Source of the DNA: an uncultured Rhodospirillales bacterium
GTDB taxonomy: Bacteria > Pseudomonadota > Alphaproteobacteria > Azospirillales > Azospirillaceae
Length of the DNA: 63,408 bases
Direction of reading: 5' to 3'
Assembly: GCA_903927615.1 (NCBI GenBank)
Contig: CAIYNU010000100.1
Location: 1 to 63,408, forward strand
Position numbers and translations under genes: made by a program. Positions 20,011 to 29,929 of this stretch are shown piece by piece. A model generated the notes under the pieces. The model saw nothing but the letters and a program-made list of their open reading frames with translations, ran no database searches and was not told where the DNA came from. Each line of letters starts with the position of its first letter. Position 1 is the stretch's first letter.

Positions 20011-20190
20011 GTGGCGGTCAGCACCGCCTTTCGCTGGCGACACCGCTTTCTGACGGAGCACGAGGGCAACCCGGTGTCGACGTGCCGGATCGCGAAGCCC
20101 GTAAGCGCGGGGGCAAGGCTACGAAGCGGGGGCTCTCCCATGAGCAGGTGCCGATCGTCGTAGCCGCCGCGCGAGGCGGTGGCGTTATCA
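20011..20190 (+). pseudogene. Remnant of IS1595-family transposase (N-terminal/middle part)
   Basis: Two plus-strand pieces of an ISXO2/IS1595 transposase in different frames: VAVSTAFRWRHRFLTEHEGN (from 20011) and, after an internal deletion, REARKRGGKATKRGLSHEQV (from about 20091). The acidic catalytic stretch expected between them is missing. The element is dead, and its orientation is opposite to the 19041-19154 fragment, so these are not two ends of one interrupted copy. Confidence 0.78.
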
Positions 20191-20193
20191 GTG

Positions 20194-20223
20194 CCCACCA
20201 AGGGGGCAAACCCCCTTGGTGGG
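20194..20223 (-). terminator. Hairpin after icd, GGGGCAA family
   Basis: CCCACCAAGGGGG (20194-20206), loop CAAA, CCCCCTTGGTGGG (20211-20223): a perfect 13-bp stem 22 bp beyond the icd stop codon. There is no T-run. It is another member of the recurring hairpin family. Confidence 0.7.
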
Positions 20224-20245
20224 TCGGTCTTGAGGCGCGTCGGTC

Positions 20246-21463
20246 TTACCCGTTGATTTCCTTCTTGAGGTTCTCATCGAGTCGGTTGAGGAACTGCCGG
20301 GTGGTCAGCCACGGTTGGTCGGGGCCGATCAGGATGGCGAGGTCCTTGGTCATCAGGCCGGCTTCGACGGTATCGACGCAGACCTTCTCCAGGGTGGCGG
20401 CGAATCGCGACACCTCGGGGGTGTTGTCAAACCGGCCGCGGTAGGTCAGGCCCTGAGTCCAGGCGAAGATCGAGGCGATGGGGTTGGTCGACGTCTCCCG
20501 CCCCTTCTGGTACTCGCGATAATGCCGGGTGACCGTGCCGTGCGCCGCTTCCGCCTCGACGGTCTTGCCGTCGGGGGTGATCAGCACCGATGTCATCAGC
20601 CCAAGCGAACCGAAGCCCTGGGCCACCACGTCGGACTGAACGTCGCCATCATAGTTTTTGCACGCCCACACGAAGCCACCTTCCCACTTGATCGCCGACG
20701 CCACCATGTCGTCAATCAACCGATGCTCGTAAACCAGCCGGGCCTGAACAAACCGCTCCTTGTATTCCTGGTCGAACACCTGTTGGAAGATGTCCTTGAA
20801 GCGGCCGTCATAGGCCTTAAGAATGGTATTCTTGGTGGACAGATAAACCGAATACCCGCGGTCCAGACCGTAGAGGAAGCAAGCGTGAGCGAAGCCCGCG
20901 ATCGATTCGTCCAGGTTGTACATGGCCATGGCCACGCCAGCTTCCGGATAGTCGAACACTTCATGCTCGATCGGGGTCCCGCCGTCCTTGGGCGTCCACT
21001 TGATCGTCAGCGTGCCGGGGCCGGGCACCACGAAGTCGGTGGCCTTGTACTGGTCGCCGAAGGCATGGCGGCCGATGATGATCGGCTTGGTCCAACCGGG
21101 AACGTAGCGCGGCACGTTGTGACAGATGATCGGCTCGCGGAACACGGTGCCGCCCAGAATGTTGCGGATGGTGCCGTTGGGCGACTTCCACATCTTCTTG
21201 AGGTTGAATTCCTTGACCCGCGCCTCGTCCGGGGTGATGGTCGCGCATTTGACGCCGACGCCGTACTGCTTGATGGCGTTGGCGGACTCGATGGTGACCT
21301 GATCGGCGGTACGGTCGCGATTCTCGATCCCCAAATCGTAGTACTTCAACTCCACATCAAGGTAGGGAAGGATCAGCTTGTCCTTGATGAACTGCCAGAT
21401 AATACGGGTCATCTCGTCGCCGTCGAGTTCGACGATCGGATTGACCACCTTAATTTTGCTCAT
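20246..21463 (-). CDS. icd: NADP-dependent isocitrate dehydrogenase
   Basis: A 405-aa TCA-cycle enzyme converting isocitrate to 2-oxoglutarate with NADP+. It belongs to the eukaryote-like subfamily usual in alphaproteobacteria: it starts [20 protein letters not shown], has [20 protein letters not shown] in the substrate site, and [18 protein letters not shown] for NADP. The open frame runs 31 codons further upstream; the ATG at 21463 is chosen because family proteins begin exactly there. Monocistronic. Confidence 0.96.
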   Translation of the reverse strand: MSKIKVVNPIVELDGDEMTRIIWQFIKDKLILPYLDVELKYYDLGIENRDRTADQVTIESANAIKQYGVGVKCATITPDEARVKEFNLKKMWKSPNGTIRNILGGTVFREPIICHNVPRYVPGWTKPIIIGRHAFGDQYKATDFVVPGPGTLTIKWTPKDGGTPIEHEVFDYPEAGVAMAMYNLDESIAGFAHACFLYGLDRGYSVYLSTKNTILKAYDGRFKDIFQQVFDQEYKERFVQARLVYEHRLIDDMVASAIKWEGGFVWACKNYDGDVQSDVVAQGFGSLGLMTSVLITPDGKTVEAEAAHGTVTRHYREYQKGRETSTNPIASIFAWTQGLTYRGRFDNTPEVSRFAATLEKVCVDTVEAGLMTKDLAILIGPDQPWLTTRQFLNRLDENLKKEING

Positions 21464-21649
21464 GAGGTGCATGACTCCCGGTAGGAAGGGGCGCGAAGCG
21501 GTGTTCGGGATGTGGCGGGGCCTGTGGCGCGGCAAAAGCGATCGCGACGGTCCCATGATGGGGCGGGGGCGCCACAGGCTGTGCTGGCCTGTATAGCACC
21601 GCCGCGATCGGGAAAGAAGGGGCTGCGATACGCCGGTGACGCCGGACCG

Positions 21650-22528
21650 TCAGGGAAACAGCGAATCGATGTCGTTCTGGCCGAGACTCGGGCCACTCTC
21701 CTGCTCCGCCTCCCTGGGGTGGCCGGTGCCGTGACCGGGCGCGGCAGCCTTGGCCGGCGGCGGGGTCGGTTTGGCGGGGGTGGGCGGGGGGCTCCCGGGC
21801 TCCTCGGCGGCAACCGCCGGAGACCCATTCAGCAACCGATCGATTTCATCCTGATTCACGCCGTCGTCGCTGGGACCGTTCAGCAGATGGGCGTCGGGCC
21901 GCCGGTCGGTCGTTTCCGAACCCAACGGGCGCAGGGTGCCGTCGCTGTCCCAGATCGAAATCATGGCGGTGACGCGCTGTTCGATGTAGCGCAAGGCGTT
22001 GACCACCTTGGTGGTGCGTTGGCCGGTCAGGTCCTGGAAGGAACACGCCGTGAAGATATTGGTGATCTGGTCTTCCAGATCGTGACACAACTCGGTGGCG
22101 GCGCCGGCGCCGCGCAGACGGGTGGTCAGGTCCATGATTCGCTCGGCGGCGGTCAGAATCTCGAAGGAGGCCCGCTCGGTGGACTGAACGATGGCGTCGA
22201 GTTCATTGGTGGCCGTGACGATGCGGTCGTTACCATCGCCCGAGGTGGGTCGCAACGCCGCGATCTCGCGTCGGGCTTGTACGATGGAGGCGCTCATGTC
22301 CATCAGTTCGCGGCGTAACACCTCGACCTGGGTCGCGGTGTTCGCCGCTTGGGCGCTCTGGTGCCAACTGTCGCGCAAATCGCTGACCAGTCGGATGACA
22401 TCGGCGGCGGCCAGCTTTTGCGCCCGACGGCCGTGCTCGTCCAGGAAGGCCTGGCCGCGCGGCGTCAAGCCGATGAAACGCTGAAGCTCGCTGAACTCTT
22501 CTTCGGAAATGGGGGGGGCCTCGGCCAT
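21650..22528 (-). CDS. cheZ: CheZ-like protein phosphatase with FliM-like peptides
   Basis: A 292-aa protein resembling CheZ phosphatases that dephosphorylate CheY-P. A long helical region is followed by ACSFQDLTGQRTTKV with the DxxxQ active-site spacing (Asp166, Gln170), the CheZ/CheX signature. After a Pro-rich linker the tail holds two short motifs: VNQDEIDRLLNG (224-235) and LGQNDIDSLFP (282-292). Both resemble the N-terminal CheY-P-binding peptide of FliM (LSQxEIDALLN). The ATG at 22528 is preferred over an upstream in-frame ATG. It lies 156 bp downstream of a hybrid histidine kinase on the same strand. Confidence 0.8.
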   Translation of the reverse strand: MAEAPPISEEEFSELQRFIGLTPRGQAFLDEHGRRAQKLAAADVIRLVSDLRDSWHQSAQAANTATQVEVLRRELMDMSASIVQARREIAALRPTSGDGNDRIVTATNELDAIVQSTERASFEILTAAERIMDLTTRLRGAGAATELCHDLEDQITNIFTACSFQDLTGQRTTKVVNALRYIEQRVTAMISIWDSDGTLRPLGSETTDRRPDAHLLNGPSDDGVNQDEIDRLLNGSPAVAAEEPGSPPPTPAKPTPPPAKAAAPGHGTGHPREAEQESGPSLGQNDIDSLFP

Positions 22529-22684
22529 GCATCGACTCCGGAAGCGAACCGGGTCCCGATGGCGCCCGCCGGAGACCCTGAAAGCAGCAGGCAATGTATT
22601 AGCCGTTATCCGCCAACCTGCAATGACTTTATCACGTCAGCGACACAGTCCGTTGCGCGCCGAAGGACTCAGCGGCCGATCGGG

Positions 22685-25672
22685 TCAGCCATTCCGGGAC
22701 TCTTCAGGAACGCCATCGCCGGTGTGGGCGGCCAGGGCGGTGTGCAGCGTGGTCCAGTCGATGGGCTTGGCCACCAGATCATTGACCCCGGCGGCCAGGT
22801 AGCGCGTGCAATGCTCGGGCATGGCGTCCGCGGTCAGGGCGATGATCGGCAGCCGGCTTTGGGGCATGGGCAAGGCCCGAATCGCCCTGGTGGCATCCTC
22901 GCCGTCCATTTCCGGCATTTGCATGTCCATCAGCACCACGTCGAACGCCCCGGTCGTCACCGACTCCACGGCCAGGCGACCGTTTTCGACAACAGCGACG
23001 ATGTGACCGGCCTTTTGCAGCATGGTTCGGACCAGCATCTGATTGATGCGGTTGTCTTCGGCCAGCAGGATGCTCAGCGACCGAGTCGCCGACGCCGGCG
23101 AGGCCTTGCCGACGGTCGGGGTGGCCCGATCCGATGCCACCCGGAATGGCAGCCAGAACCAGAATCGAGAGCCCTCACCCGGCCGGCTGCTCACGCCGAT
23201 AGCGCCTCCCATCATCTCGATCAACCGTTGGGTAATGACCAGACCCAGGCCGGTCCCACCGAACCGGCGCGCGGTGGATGTCCCCAGTTGGGTGAACGGC
23301 TGGAACAACAACGACATCTGATCCGGTGCGATGCCGATGCCGGTGTCCTCCACATCCACCCTCACCGTGAGTGCCGACCCGTCGCGGGCCGTCACCGACA
23401 GCCGGAGATCGACTCCGCCCCGTTCGGTGAATTTGATGGCGTTGCTGGTCAGGTTGAACAGAAGTTGTTTGAAGCGCGCAGGGTCGCCGATGACCCGAGG
23501 CGGCAGGTCGTCGGCAAGATGAGGGGCAAGCGTCAGGGCCTTCGAGCTCGCCGCGCCCTTGAACAAGGCGATGGTATCGAGCACCGCGTCGTGGAGGGGG
23601 AACGCGACCGCTTCGAACACCACCTTGCCGGCCTCGATCTTGGAGATGTCGAGAACGTCGTTCAGAATGGTCAGCAGGGTGTTGGTGGAAGCGGCCAGGG
23701 TGTCGAGATAGCCGGCTTGCTCCCCGGTCAAGGGCGTCTGCCGCAACAGGTCGGCCATGCCCAGGACGCCGGTAATCGGCGTGCGAATCTCGTGGCTCAT
23801 CATGGCCAGAAAGGCCGATTTGGCGTGGTTGGCGGCATCGGCCCGATCCCGGGCGGCCATCAGTTGTTCGTTGGTCTCCTTGAGGCGCAGTTCGGTCTGC
23901 TTGATCGCGGTGATGTCGGTGACCAGAACAAAGAACCCCTTAACCCGCCCCTGTTGGTCCTTATCCGGAATATACTGGGCCCACGTGTAGCCGATACTGC
24001 CATCGGTCTTGATCAGCGTCCGCTCGAAATACTGGTGTTGCCCCTGTAAGGCGCCTTGAATATAGGGTTCGTTCAGCGCAAATAACGCTGGCCCCTGGAT
24101 TTCCGGCAGCGATAGCCCGATCATCTGCTCGGATGTCCGGCCAAACCACTCGACATAGTGCCGGTTCGCGAACCGGCAGCGGAGGTTGATATCCCAGTAA
24201 CCGACCATTCCGGGCAGATTGTCGGCCACCGCCCTGGTAAAATGCTCGCTTTCCGTCAAGGATCGGGCCATGGCCTCGGCCTGGTCCTTGGCCTCCTTCA
24301 GCGCCAGTTCGAATTGTTTGCTCTCGGTGATGTCGAAGTTGAGGCCGACCATCCGGATCGGCCGATTCGCCGGATCCCGGTAGACTTGCGCCACCGACTT
24401 GAGGTGGCGAACCGTGCCGTCGGGCCGAACGATGCGGAACTCGGTGTCCAGCGATCGCTCCCCCCCGGCAGCGCTGCGAACCTCCGCACTGGCCCGCTCC
24501 CGATCCCCGGCATGAACACTGGTTTGCCAATCGTCGAAGGTCATACGGCTGCCATCACCCTGGAGGCCGTAGAGCCTGAGCATTTCCGCGTTATAGACGC
24601 AAAAGCCGGTCTCCAGATCGTAATCCCAAACGCCGACATGGGCGCCGGCGGTCGCAAGTTCCAACCGTTCATCGCTGGTCCGGCGGGCGTCCTGGGCCAG
24701 GGCGGTCAAAGCGTTGGCGCGGGTCTCCCGGCGATGGTGGCGAATGGCCAGCCCGGTCAGCGCGAACACGGCGGCGGCCAGCACGAAAAAGCCGATGCCC
24801 TGGTTGATCGCCTGACCGCGCCAGGGGGCCAGCGCCTCGCTGACCGGCTTGGTGACCATCACCGTGAACGAACCGTTGGCTACGGTTCTGACCGCGCCGA
24901 TCTTATCGATGCCTTCGGTCAGGGTAGGTAGGCGGTGGAAGGAGAGCTTCTGCCCGGTGGCCCGATGGCCTTCCAGAAAACCACCCTGGGACAGGTCGAA
25001 TCCGACATACCGCTCGGAATCGGGTTGCCGGCTGATGATCCGGCTCTCTTGATCGACCAGGGCGATGACCGTGCTGGAGCCGGTCGGAACAATCGAGGCC
25101 AACAACGCCTGGAACATCTTGATTTCCAGCGTGGCCGAGACGATTCCGGTCCACTGTCCGTGGTGTGCCGGCAGGTTTCGGGTCGCGAAGATGACCTGAA
25201 CATCCGTGGGCTTGGCCAGCGTCAGCGGCGAAAACAGGGTGCGATCCGGGGCGGCGGCCTGTCGGGCCTGGACATAATAGGGCCGGTCATGGATGTTCCA
25301 GCCTTGAATCTCCGGTCGGGTGGTGGCGGTGATGACGCCCTCGGCGTCGGTGAGCACCACGGTTCGGAGTTCGGGCATCGCCCGGGCGCGGGTCACCATG
25401 AATTCGGCCATGGCCACGGGGTCGGTGCCGTGCCGATCATGCTCTGCCGCCACGTCCCGGAGCAGCAAGTCGATGGCGCGCAGGCTGCCGCTGATGCTTT
25501 CATCGGCAATGCGGGCGGCATCGGCCAAGCGGGCGTACTCGGTGTCCAGGACGTGACCATACTCGCGTTCCAGGTTCCAGGCGAACAAGGCGGCCTGCGC
25601 AACCACCAAACCCGCCGCGAACAACCACGCCCGATGTCCGAACCCCGTGCCCCCTTTTGCCGTGTCGGTCAT
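22685..25672 (-). CDS. Hybrid sensor histidine kinase (dCache-PAS-PAS-HisKA-HATPase-REC)
   Basis: A 995-aa membrane kinase. A first membrane helix (~15-33), a large periplasmic double-Cache sensor (~40-290), and a second helix (~295-315) lead to two PAS domains (~345-470, ~490-615). These are followed by a HisKA helix with MMSHEIRTPITGVLG (phospho-His), a HATPase_c domain (DPARFKQLLFNLTSNAIKFT, DTGIGI, GTGLGL) and a C-terminal receiver (LLAEDNRINQ, phospho-acceptor in VVLMDMQMPEMDG). No Hpt domain is present. The signal ligand is unknown. It is upstream of the cheZ-like gene and close to an MCP, suggesting a taxis or biofilm role. Confidence 0.93.
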   Translation of the reverse strand: MTDTAKGGTGFGHRAWLFAAGLVVAQAALFAWNLEREYGHVLDTEYARLADAARIADESISGSLRAIDLLLRDVAAEHDRHGTDPVAMAEFMVTRARAMPELRTVVLTDAEGVITATTRPEIQGWNIHDRPYYVQARQAAAPDRTLFSPLTLAKPTDVQVIFATRNLPAHHGQWTGIVSATLEIKMFQALLASIVPTGSSTVIALVDQESRIISRQPDSERYVGFDLSQGGFLEGHRATGQKLSFHRLPTLTEGIDKIGAVRTVANGSFTVMVTKPVSEALAPWRGQAINQGIGFFVLAAAVFALTGLAIRHHRRETRANALTALAQDARRTSDERLELATAGAHVGVWDYDLETGFCVYNAEMLRLYGLQGDGSRMTFDDWQTSVHAGDRERASAEVRSAAGGERSLDTEFRIVRPDGTVRHLKSVAQVYRDPANRPIRMVGLNFDITESKQFELALKEAKDQAEAMARSLTESEHFTRAVADNLPGMVGYWDINLRCRFANRHYVEWFGRTSEQMIGLSLPEIQGPALFALNEPYIQGALQGQHQYFERTLIKTDGSIGYTWAQYIPDKDQQGRVKGFFVLVTDITAIKQTELRLKETNEQLMAARDRADAANHAKSAFLAMMSHEIRTPITGVLGMADLLRQTPLTGEQAGYLDTLAASTNTLLTILNDVLDISKIEAGKVVFEAVAFPLHDAVLDTIALFKGAASSKALTLAPHLADDLPPRVIGDPARFKQLLFNLTSNAIKFTERGGVDLRLSVTARDGSALTVRVDVEDTGIGIAPDQMSLLFQPFTQLGTSTARRFGGTGLGLVITQRLIEMMGGAIGVSSRPGEGSRFWFWLPFRVASDRATPTVGKASPASATRSLSILLAEDNRINQMLVRTMLQKAGHIVAVVENGRLAVESVTTGAFDVVLMDMQMPEMDGEDATRAIRALPMPQSRLPIIALTADAMPEHCTRYLAAGVNDLVAKPIDWTTLHTALAAHTGDGVPEESRNG

Positions 25673-25807
25673 GCCCGCGCCACCTCTGGCTTGAAACGCC
25701 GCCGTTAATGCTCCAGGTTAGAAGACTATAATATCTCTCGGGACCATGACAAGCCTTTTTGCAATCAGAGGTGTTGCTCCTGACTCCTGCCGGTGCGTTG
25801 GCTGCGG

Positions 25808-27523
25808 TTACGGCCGGGTGGCCAGAATGACCAGATTGGGCGACGGGTGGCCGTCTTCGTTCCGCAGATTGGCGACGGACCGATGGGCCACCACCAGGCC
25901 GTGGCGGGTCAGCAGGCTGACCAGGGCCGTTTCGCCGTGCAAATAGCGACCGTGGGCGGCCAGACGGAACGGCTCGGCCGCATCCGGGGCCTGTTCGACG
26001 GTGAAGGCCAGGGCGCCTTGCCGGCGGAGCGCCGTCGCCAGCCCTGCCACCATCGGTTCCAGATCGCCGGCGTAACACAAGACATCGGCGGCCGCGATCA
26101 GGTCGAAAGCCGCGCCGTGAGAGGTGAGGTACCCGGTCAACTCCGCCACCACCAGGGTATCGTAAAGACCGCGCCGGCGGGCATGGTCCAACATCCGGGG
26201 TGAAAGATCGACACCGATGAGCGTCCGTGCCCATGGCCGCAGCACCGGCGCGCACAGGCCGGTGCCGCAGCCGGCATCCAGCACCAGCCGATCGGCCCGG
26301 GGCACCGGCAGCAGTCGGGCGAAGGCCTCGGCCATCAGTCGCGGCCCGCAATAGCCGATGCCCAGCAGTTCCCGCTCGAAGCTGTCGGCAAAGCCGTCGA
26401 ACAGCGTCTGGACATAGGTCGCGGGCGGTTGAGGCGGCGGCGCCCCGGTGCCGGTCAACGCCCGGGCCATGTGGCGGGCAATGGGCTGGTCGGGGTGGGC
26501 GGCCAGCCAGCCGGCGACCTCGGCGCGTGCCGTCGCGGGCTCCCGCCGGTGGAGCAGATAGAGGGCGCAGGCCAGGTTGTTGTGGAACGCCACCTGATCG
26601 GGCCGTAGCGCGCAGGCGCGGCGGTGGGCCGCGACCGCGCCGGCGAGCTGGCCCTGGGCTTCGAGACACTGGCCGAGGTTGTTGTGGGCCTCGGCATAAT
26701 CCGGGGCCAGCGTGCAGGCGTCCCGGTAGCACCGCACCGCCTCGTCAAGCCAGCCCACCGCCTGCACGGCGGTGCCCAAGTTGAAGTGAGCGGTGGCATC
26801 GGCCGGGGTCAGGGTCAGCGCCCGGCGATAGCAGGTCACCGCGTCGAACAGCCGGCCTTGGGCCTGAAGCACGGTGCCCAGATTGAGATGGGCCGAGGCG
26901 AAGCCCGGCTCCAGCACCGCGGCCCGGCGGTGGCAGGTCGCGGCCTGATCGAGCCGACCCCGGGCGTGCAGTACGGTGCCCAAATTGACCAAGGTCGGCG
27001 CATGGTCCGGGCGATGATCCAGGGCCCGCCGGTAGCTCTCTTCGGCATCCTCCAACCGGCCTTGGGCCTGAAACACGCTGCCCAGCGCAAAGGCCACCGC
27101 CCCATCGCCGGGGGTCAGCGCCAGCACCGCCCGATAGGCCGTCGCCGCCTCGTCCAGGCGGTTCAGTCGATGCAGACCTTGCGCCAGCGCCAGCCCCACC
27201 GCCGCCACCCCAGGCGCCAGGGCCGCCGCCCTCCGATAACCGGCCACCGCCTCGTCCAGCCGGCCCAGGGCCTGGAGCGCCGCCGCCCGATTGTAGTGGT
27301 ATTTGTACTGGTCACCCCGGGTGGCGATGGCCCGATCGATGATCGTCTCGGCCCCGGCATGATCGCCCCGTTGATGCCGGATGACGCCCAGCAGATGCAG
27401 TGCCTCGGGATGATCGGGGTGGATCGCGAGCCAACGGCGATAGCCGTCTTCGGCCTGGTCCAGGCGTCCCGCCTGATGGGCGGCCTGGGCCGCGGTCAAC
27501 GCTTCGGTCGGGTGCATCACCAC
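25808..27523 (-). CDS. TPR-repeat protein with C-terminal SAM methyltransferase
   Basis: A 571-aa fusion. About ten TPR repeats (to residue ~350; GRLDEAVAGYRRAAAL and similar units) precede a class I methyltransferase domain (~385-571). That domain has the SAM-binding motif VLDAGCGTGLCAPVL, LIGVDLSPRMLDHAR and FDLIAAADVLCYAGD. The TPR arm probably recruits a protein substrate or glycosylation partner. Similar TPR-methyltransferases occur widely in Rhodospirillales, often unassigned. The start codon at 27523 is an ambiguous choice with a second ATG at 27517. Confidence 0.85.
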   Translation of the reverse strand: MVMHPTEALTAAQAAHQAGRLDQAEDGYRRWLAIHPDHPEALHLLGVIRHQRGDHAGAETIIDRAIATRGDQYKYHYNRAAALQALGRLDEAVAGYRRAAALAPGVAAVGLALAQGLHRLNRLDEAATAYRAVLALTPGDGAVAFALGSVFQAQGRLEDAEESYRRALDHRPDHAPTLVNLGTVLHARGRLDQAATCHRRAAVLEPGFASAHLNLGTVLQAQGRLFDAVTCYRRALTLTPADATAHFNLGTAVQAVGWLDEAVRCYRDACTLAPDYAEAHNNLGQCLEAQGQLAGAVAAHRRACALRPDQVAFHNNLACALYLLHRREPATARAEVAGWLAAHPDQPIARHMARALTGTGAPPPQPPATYVQTLFDGFADSFERELLGIGYCGPRLMAEAFARLLPVPRADRLVLDAGCGTGLCAPVLRPWARTLIGVDLSPRMLDHARRRGLYDTLVVAELTGYLTSHGAAFDLIAAADVLCYAGDLEPMVAGLATALRRQGALAFTVEQAPDAAEPFRLAAHGRYLHGETALVSLLTRHGLVVAHRSVANLRNEDGHPSPNLVILATRP

Positions 27524-27782
27524 CGCCTATGCAACCGGACGGCACCCGACGGTCGACTCGACCATGGCATGCCCCCGGTGCTTCCCTCGCTGGTCCGGCC
27601 CCGCTATTTTTTCGGCCCGGTCCCTTCCCCGAAGGATAGCGCAGGCGCCGTCGGCGGGCCAGAGCCCGGTGGCCGGCCCGGTGGCCGGTGTTGAATCGCC
27701 GTTAGGAGCGCGGGCGTCTCGCCCGCTGCTTTGCGGCCGGGCCAGCCGCGTTCCAGACTCTGCACCCTGATCGGAAACCGTT

Positions 27783-29228
27783 CTAACCGGCCCGGACATG
27801 GGTGACAAAGCCATCCACGACCTTGCCCAAGGCTTCCGATTCCTTGGACAATTGTCGGGCGGCGGCGAGGACGTGGCCTGCCGCCGATCCGGTTTCCGAG
27901 GCGGACCGGTTGACTCCCGAGATGTTTTGCGTGACCTCACTGGTGCCGAGGGAGGCTTGCTGGACATTGCGCGCAATTTCGCGGGTTGCGGCGCCTTGCT
28001 CCTCGACGGCCGATGCGATCGCCGTGGAGATTTCGTTGACCCGCTTGATGGTGCCGGTGATGCCGGCGATCACTTCGCCGGCTTTTTTGGCCTGGCTCTG
28101 AACCTCGCCGATTTGCCTGGTAATGTCCTTGGCGGCATTGCCCGCTTGATTGGCCAGGTTCTTGACTTCACCGGCAACCACGGCGAAGCCCTTGCCGGCG
28201 TCGCCGGCTCGTGCCGCCTCGATGGTCGCATTCAGCGCCAGCAGATTGACCTGATGGGCGATGCCCTCGATCAGCTTGACCACCTGACCGATTTCCTCGG
28301 TCGCTTTGTTCAGCCCTTGCATCACCGTGCTGGTCTTATCGGCTTCGTCGGAGCACGTGGTGGCGACCTGAACCGAGTCCTCGATCTGCCGATTGATCTC
28401 GACGATCGAAGCGTTCAATTCCTCGGCCGCCGCCGCGACGGTCTGGACGTTGCCGGCGGCTGCTTCGGCCGCCGCCGCGACGATGGTCGCCTGTTGGTTG
28501 GTGCGCTCGGCCATTGCGGCCATGGATTGAGCATCGGACTGCATTGCCGCCGCGGCTGACGACAAGGTTGACGCCACGCTCTTGACGCTCTGCTCGAAAT
28601 CATCGGCCAGCTTCAGCATGGCGGCGCGCCGGGCCGCCACTGCCGCATGTTCGGCCGCGCGCGTCGCCACCAGTTCATTGTTGTCCCACCAGTGGGAGAT
28701 CAGGATCGGCCGGCGTCGGATCGTCAAGGGAATCAAGGTGACTTGGGAATGGGTTTCCTCGCCGTTGAGCCGCCGGTGGCACCATTCGAACCGGTGGGTG
28801 CCGTTCTTGTGCGCCAGCGCCATCATCTCGCGAGCTTTCTCGTCCGAACGCCGGCCGTCGGGCTGGTATTCCGGCGAGGTATCGGCAGGCCGAAGATTGG
28901 CAATTTGTTCGCGATGTTCAGCCCCTAGTTTTTTCAGAGCGGCAGCGTTGAAGCCGATGAATTTTCCATTTTCAATAACCGAAAAGCTATCGATGCCTCG
29001 GTTATAAATGGCAAAGCCGACCTCACGCAGGAATGATTCGCCGGACAGAAAATATTTTATTTCCAATATTGCACTATATAAAAATATTATCGTTATTATG
29101 ATCAGGGCCACCCCAGCAAGAGGCGAAAGCGGAGAGATGACGCCGGCCTGCCAAAGAAAGAGGTAGGCCATCGGTCCGAATAACGACGCCAAAAACTTGG
29201 ATAGCAAGTTTATGGTCTGCATGCTCAT
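27783..29228 (-). CDS. Methyl-accepting chemotaxis protein with cytosolic PAS
   Basis: A 481-aa chemoreceptor. Two closely spaced membrane helices (~12-32, ~35-58) with almost no periplasmic loop are followed by a PAS domain (~75-190). The MCP signalling domain follows, with the invariant hairpin tip [18 protein letters not shown] and [13 protein letters not shown]. No HAMP domain is seen. This layout indicates an intracellular redox/energy sensor of the Aer type, but heme or FAD binding cannot be judged. The ATG at 29228 sits inside a small palindrome TTCTCCGGAGAA that also holds the ribosome-binding site. Confidence 0.92.
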   Translation of the reverse strand: MSMQTINLLSKFLASLFGPMAYLFLWQAGVISPLSPLAGVALIIITIIFLYSAILEIKYFLSGESFLREVGFAIYNRGIDSFSVIENGKFIGFNAAALKKLGAEHREQIANLRPADTSPEYQPDGRRSDEKAREMMALAHKNGTHRFEWCHRRLNGEETHSQVTLIPLTIRRRPILISHWWDNNELVATRAAEHAAVAARRAAMLKLADDFEQSVKSVASTLSSAAAAMQSDAQSMAAMAERTNQQATIVAAAAEAAAGNVQTVAAAAEELNASIVEINRQIEDSVQVATTCSDEADKTSTVMQGLNKATEEIGQVVKLIEGIAHQVNLLALNATIEAARAGDAGKGFAVVAGEVKNLANQAGNAAKDITRQIGEVQSQAKKAGEVIAGITGTIKRVNEISTAIASAVEEQGAATREIARNVQQASLGTSEVTQNISGVNRSASETGSAAGHVLAAARQLSKESEALGKVVDGFVTHVRAG

Positions 29229-29566
29229 TCTCCGGAGAAATATTACGACCTATTTATTGGCGACTGACGTTGGAGTCGGTGGGTGATGGTTTTTTAATGA
29301 ACTGTAAATACCCTGTCTCCGCCGTCATGCTACCGAAAACAAACGGCAGATACAACCATGATAAGTCCTAACAGTTGGTTATTGGTATGCCCGGGTGACG
29401 CGTCCGGGTGGAGCAGCAACGGTGTCGCCGACGATTATGGGGCAAGGGGGCGCGGGGGCATCGGACGTTTGCCGGGAGTCAAGACCGGCCTGTCAAGACC
29501 GGCCTTGACGTGCCGTCACCGATGCGGTCACGATTCGGCAGTCGTCATTGCGGGGGCATCACCGCC
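29229..29566. other. Divergent intergenic region, no gene seen
   Basis: About 340 bp between the MCP gene and the YciI-like gene. The MCP-proximal part is AT-richer and should hold its promoter, but no consensus element is convincing. The open frame that precedes the YciI start (from 29408) lacks similarity. Confidence 0.5.
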
Positions 29567-29854
29567 ATGTTCATTGTTCGCCTCACCTATACCGCACCCC
29601 TGGAAGAGATCGACCGGGAGGTTGAGGCCCATCGCGCCTGGGTTGAAGCGGGGCTGGCCGAAGGGGTTTTCGTTGCGGCGGGCCCCTTGGTGCCGCGGAC
29701 TGGCGGGGTGATACTGGCCCACGGCGTGACTCGAGAGGCTCTGGACGCCCGTCTCGCCGAAGATCCGTTCGCCCGGGCCGGACTGGTGCAGGTCGAGGTT
29801 GTTGACTACGCCATCCGGGTTGCCGATCCCCGGCTGGCCTTTCTTAAGACGTGA
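29567..29854 (+). CDS. YciI-family protein
   Basis: A 95-aa ferredoxin-fold protein of the YciI/YCII family (MFIVRLTYTAPLEEID, AAGPLVPRTGGVILA). Members carry a conserved His and Asp and act as small enzymes or domains of unclear substrate. Here HRAWVEAGLAEG supplies the conserved His. Start ATG 29567 matches the family N-terminus; the ribosome-binding site is weak. Convergent with phoR. Confidence 0.85.
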   Translation: MFIVRLTYTAPLEEIDREVEAHRAWVEAGLAEGVFVAAGPLVPRTGGVILAHGVTREALDARLAEDPFARAGLVQVEVVDYAIRVADPRLAFLKT

Positions 29855-29929
29855 TGGCTGCGGCGTTGCCGGCATCATCACGTCAACCTCGATCCCCAGC
29901 CTGGCGCCTTTGGGGACCGCACCGCCGGT

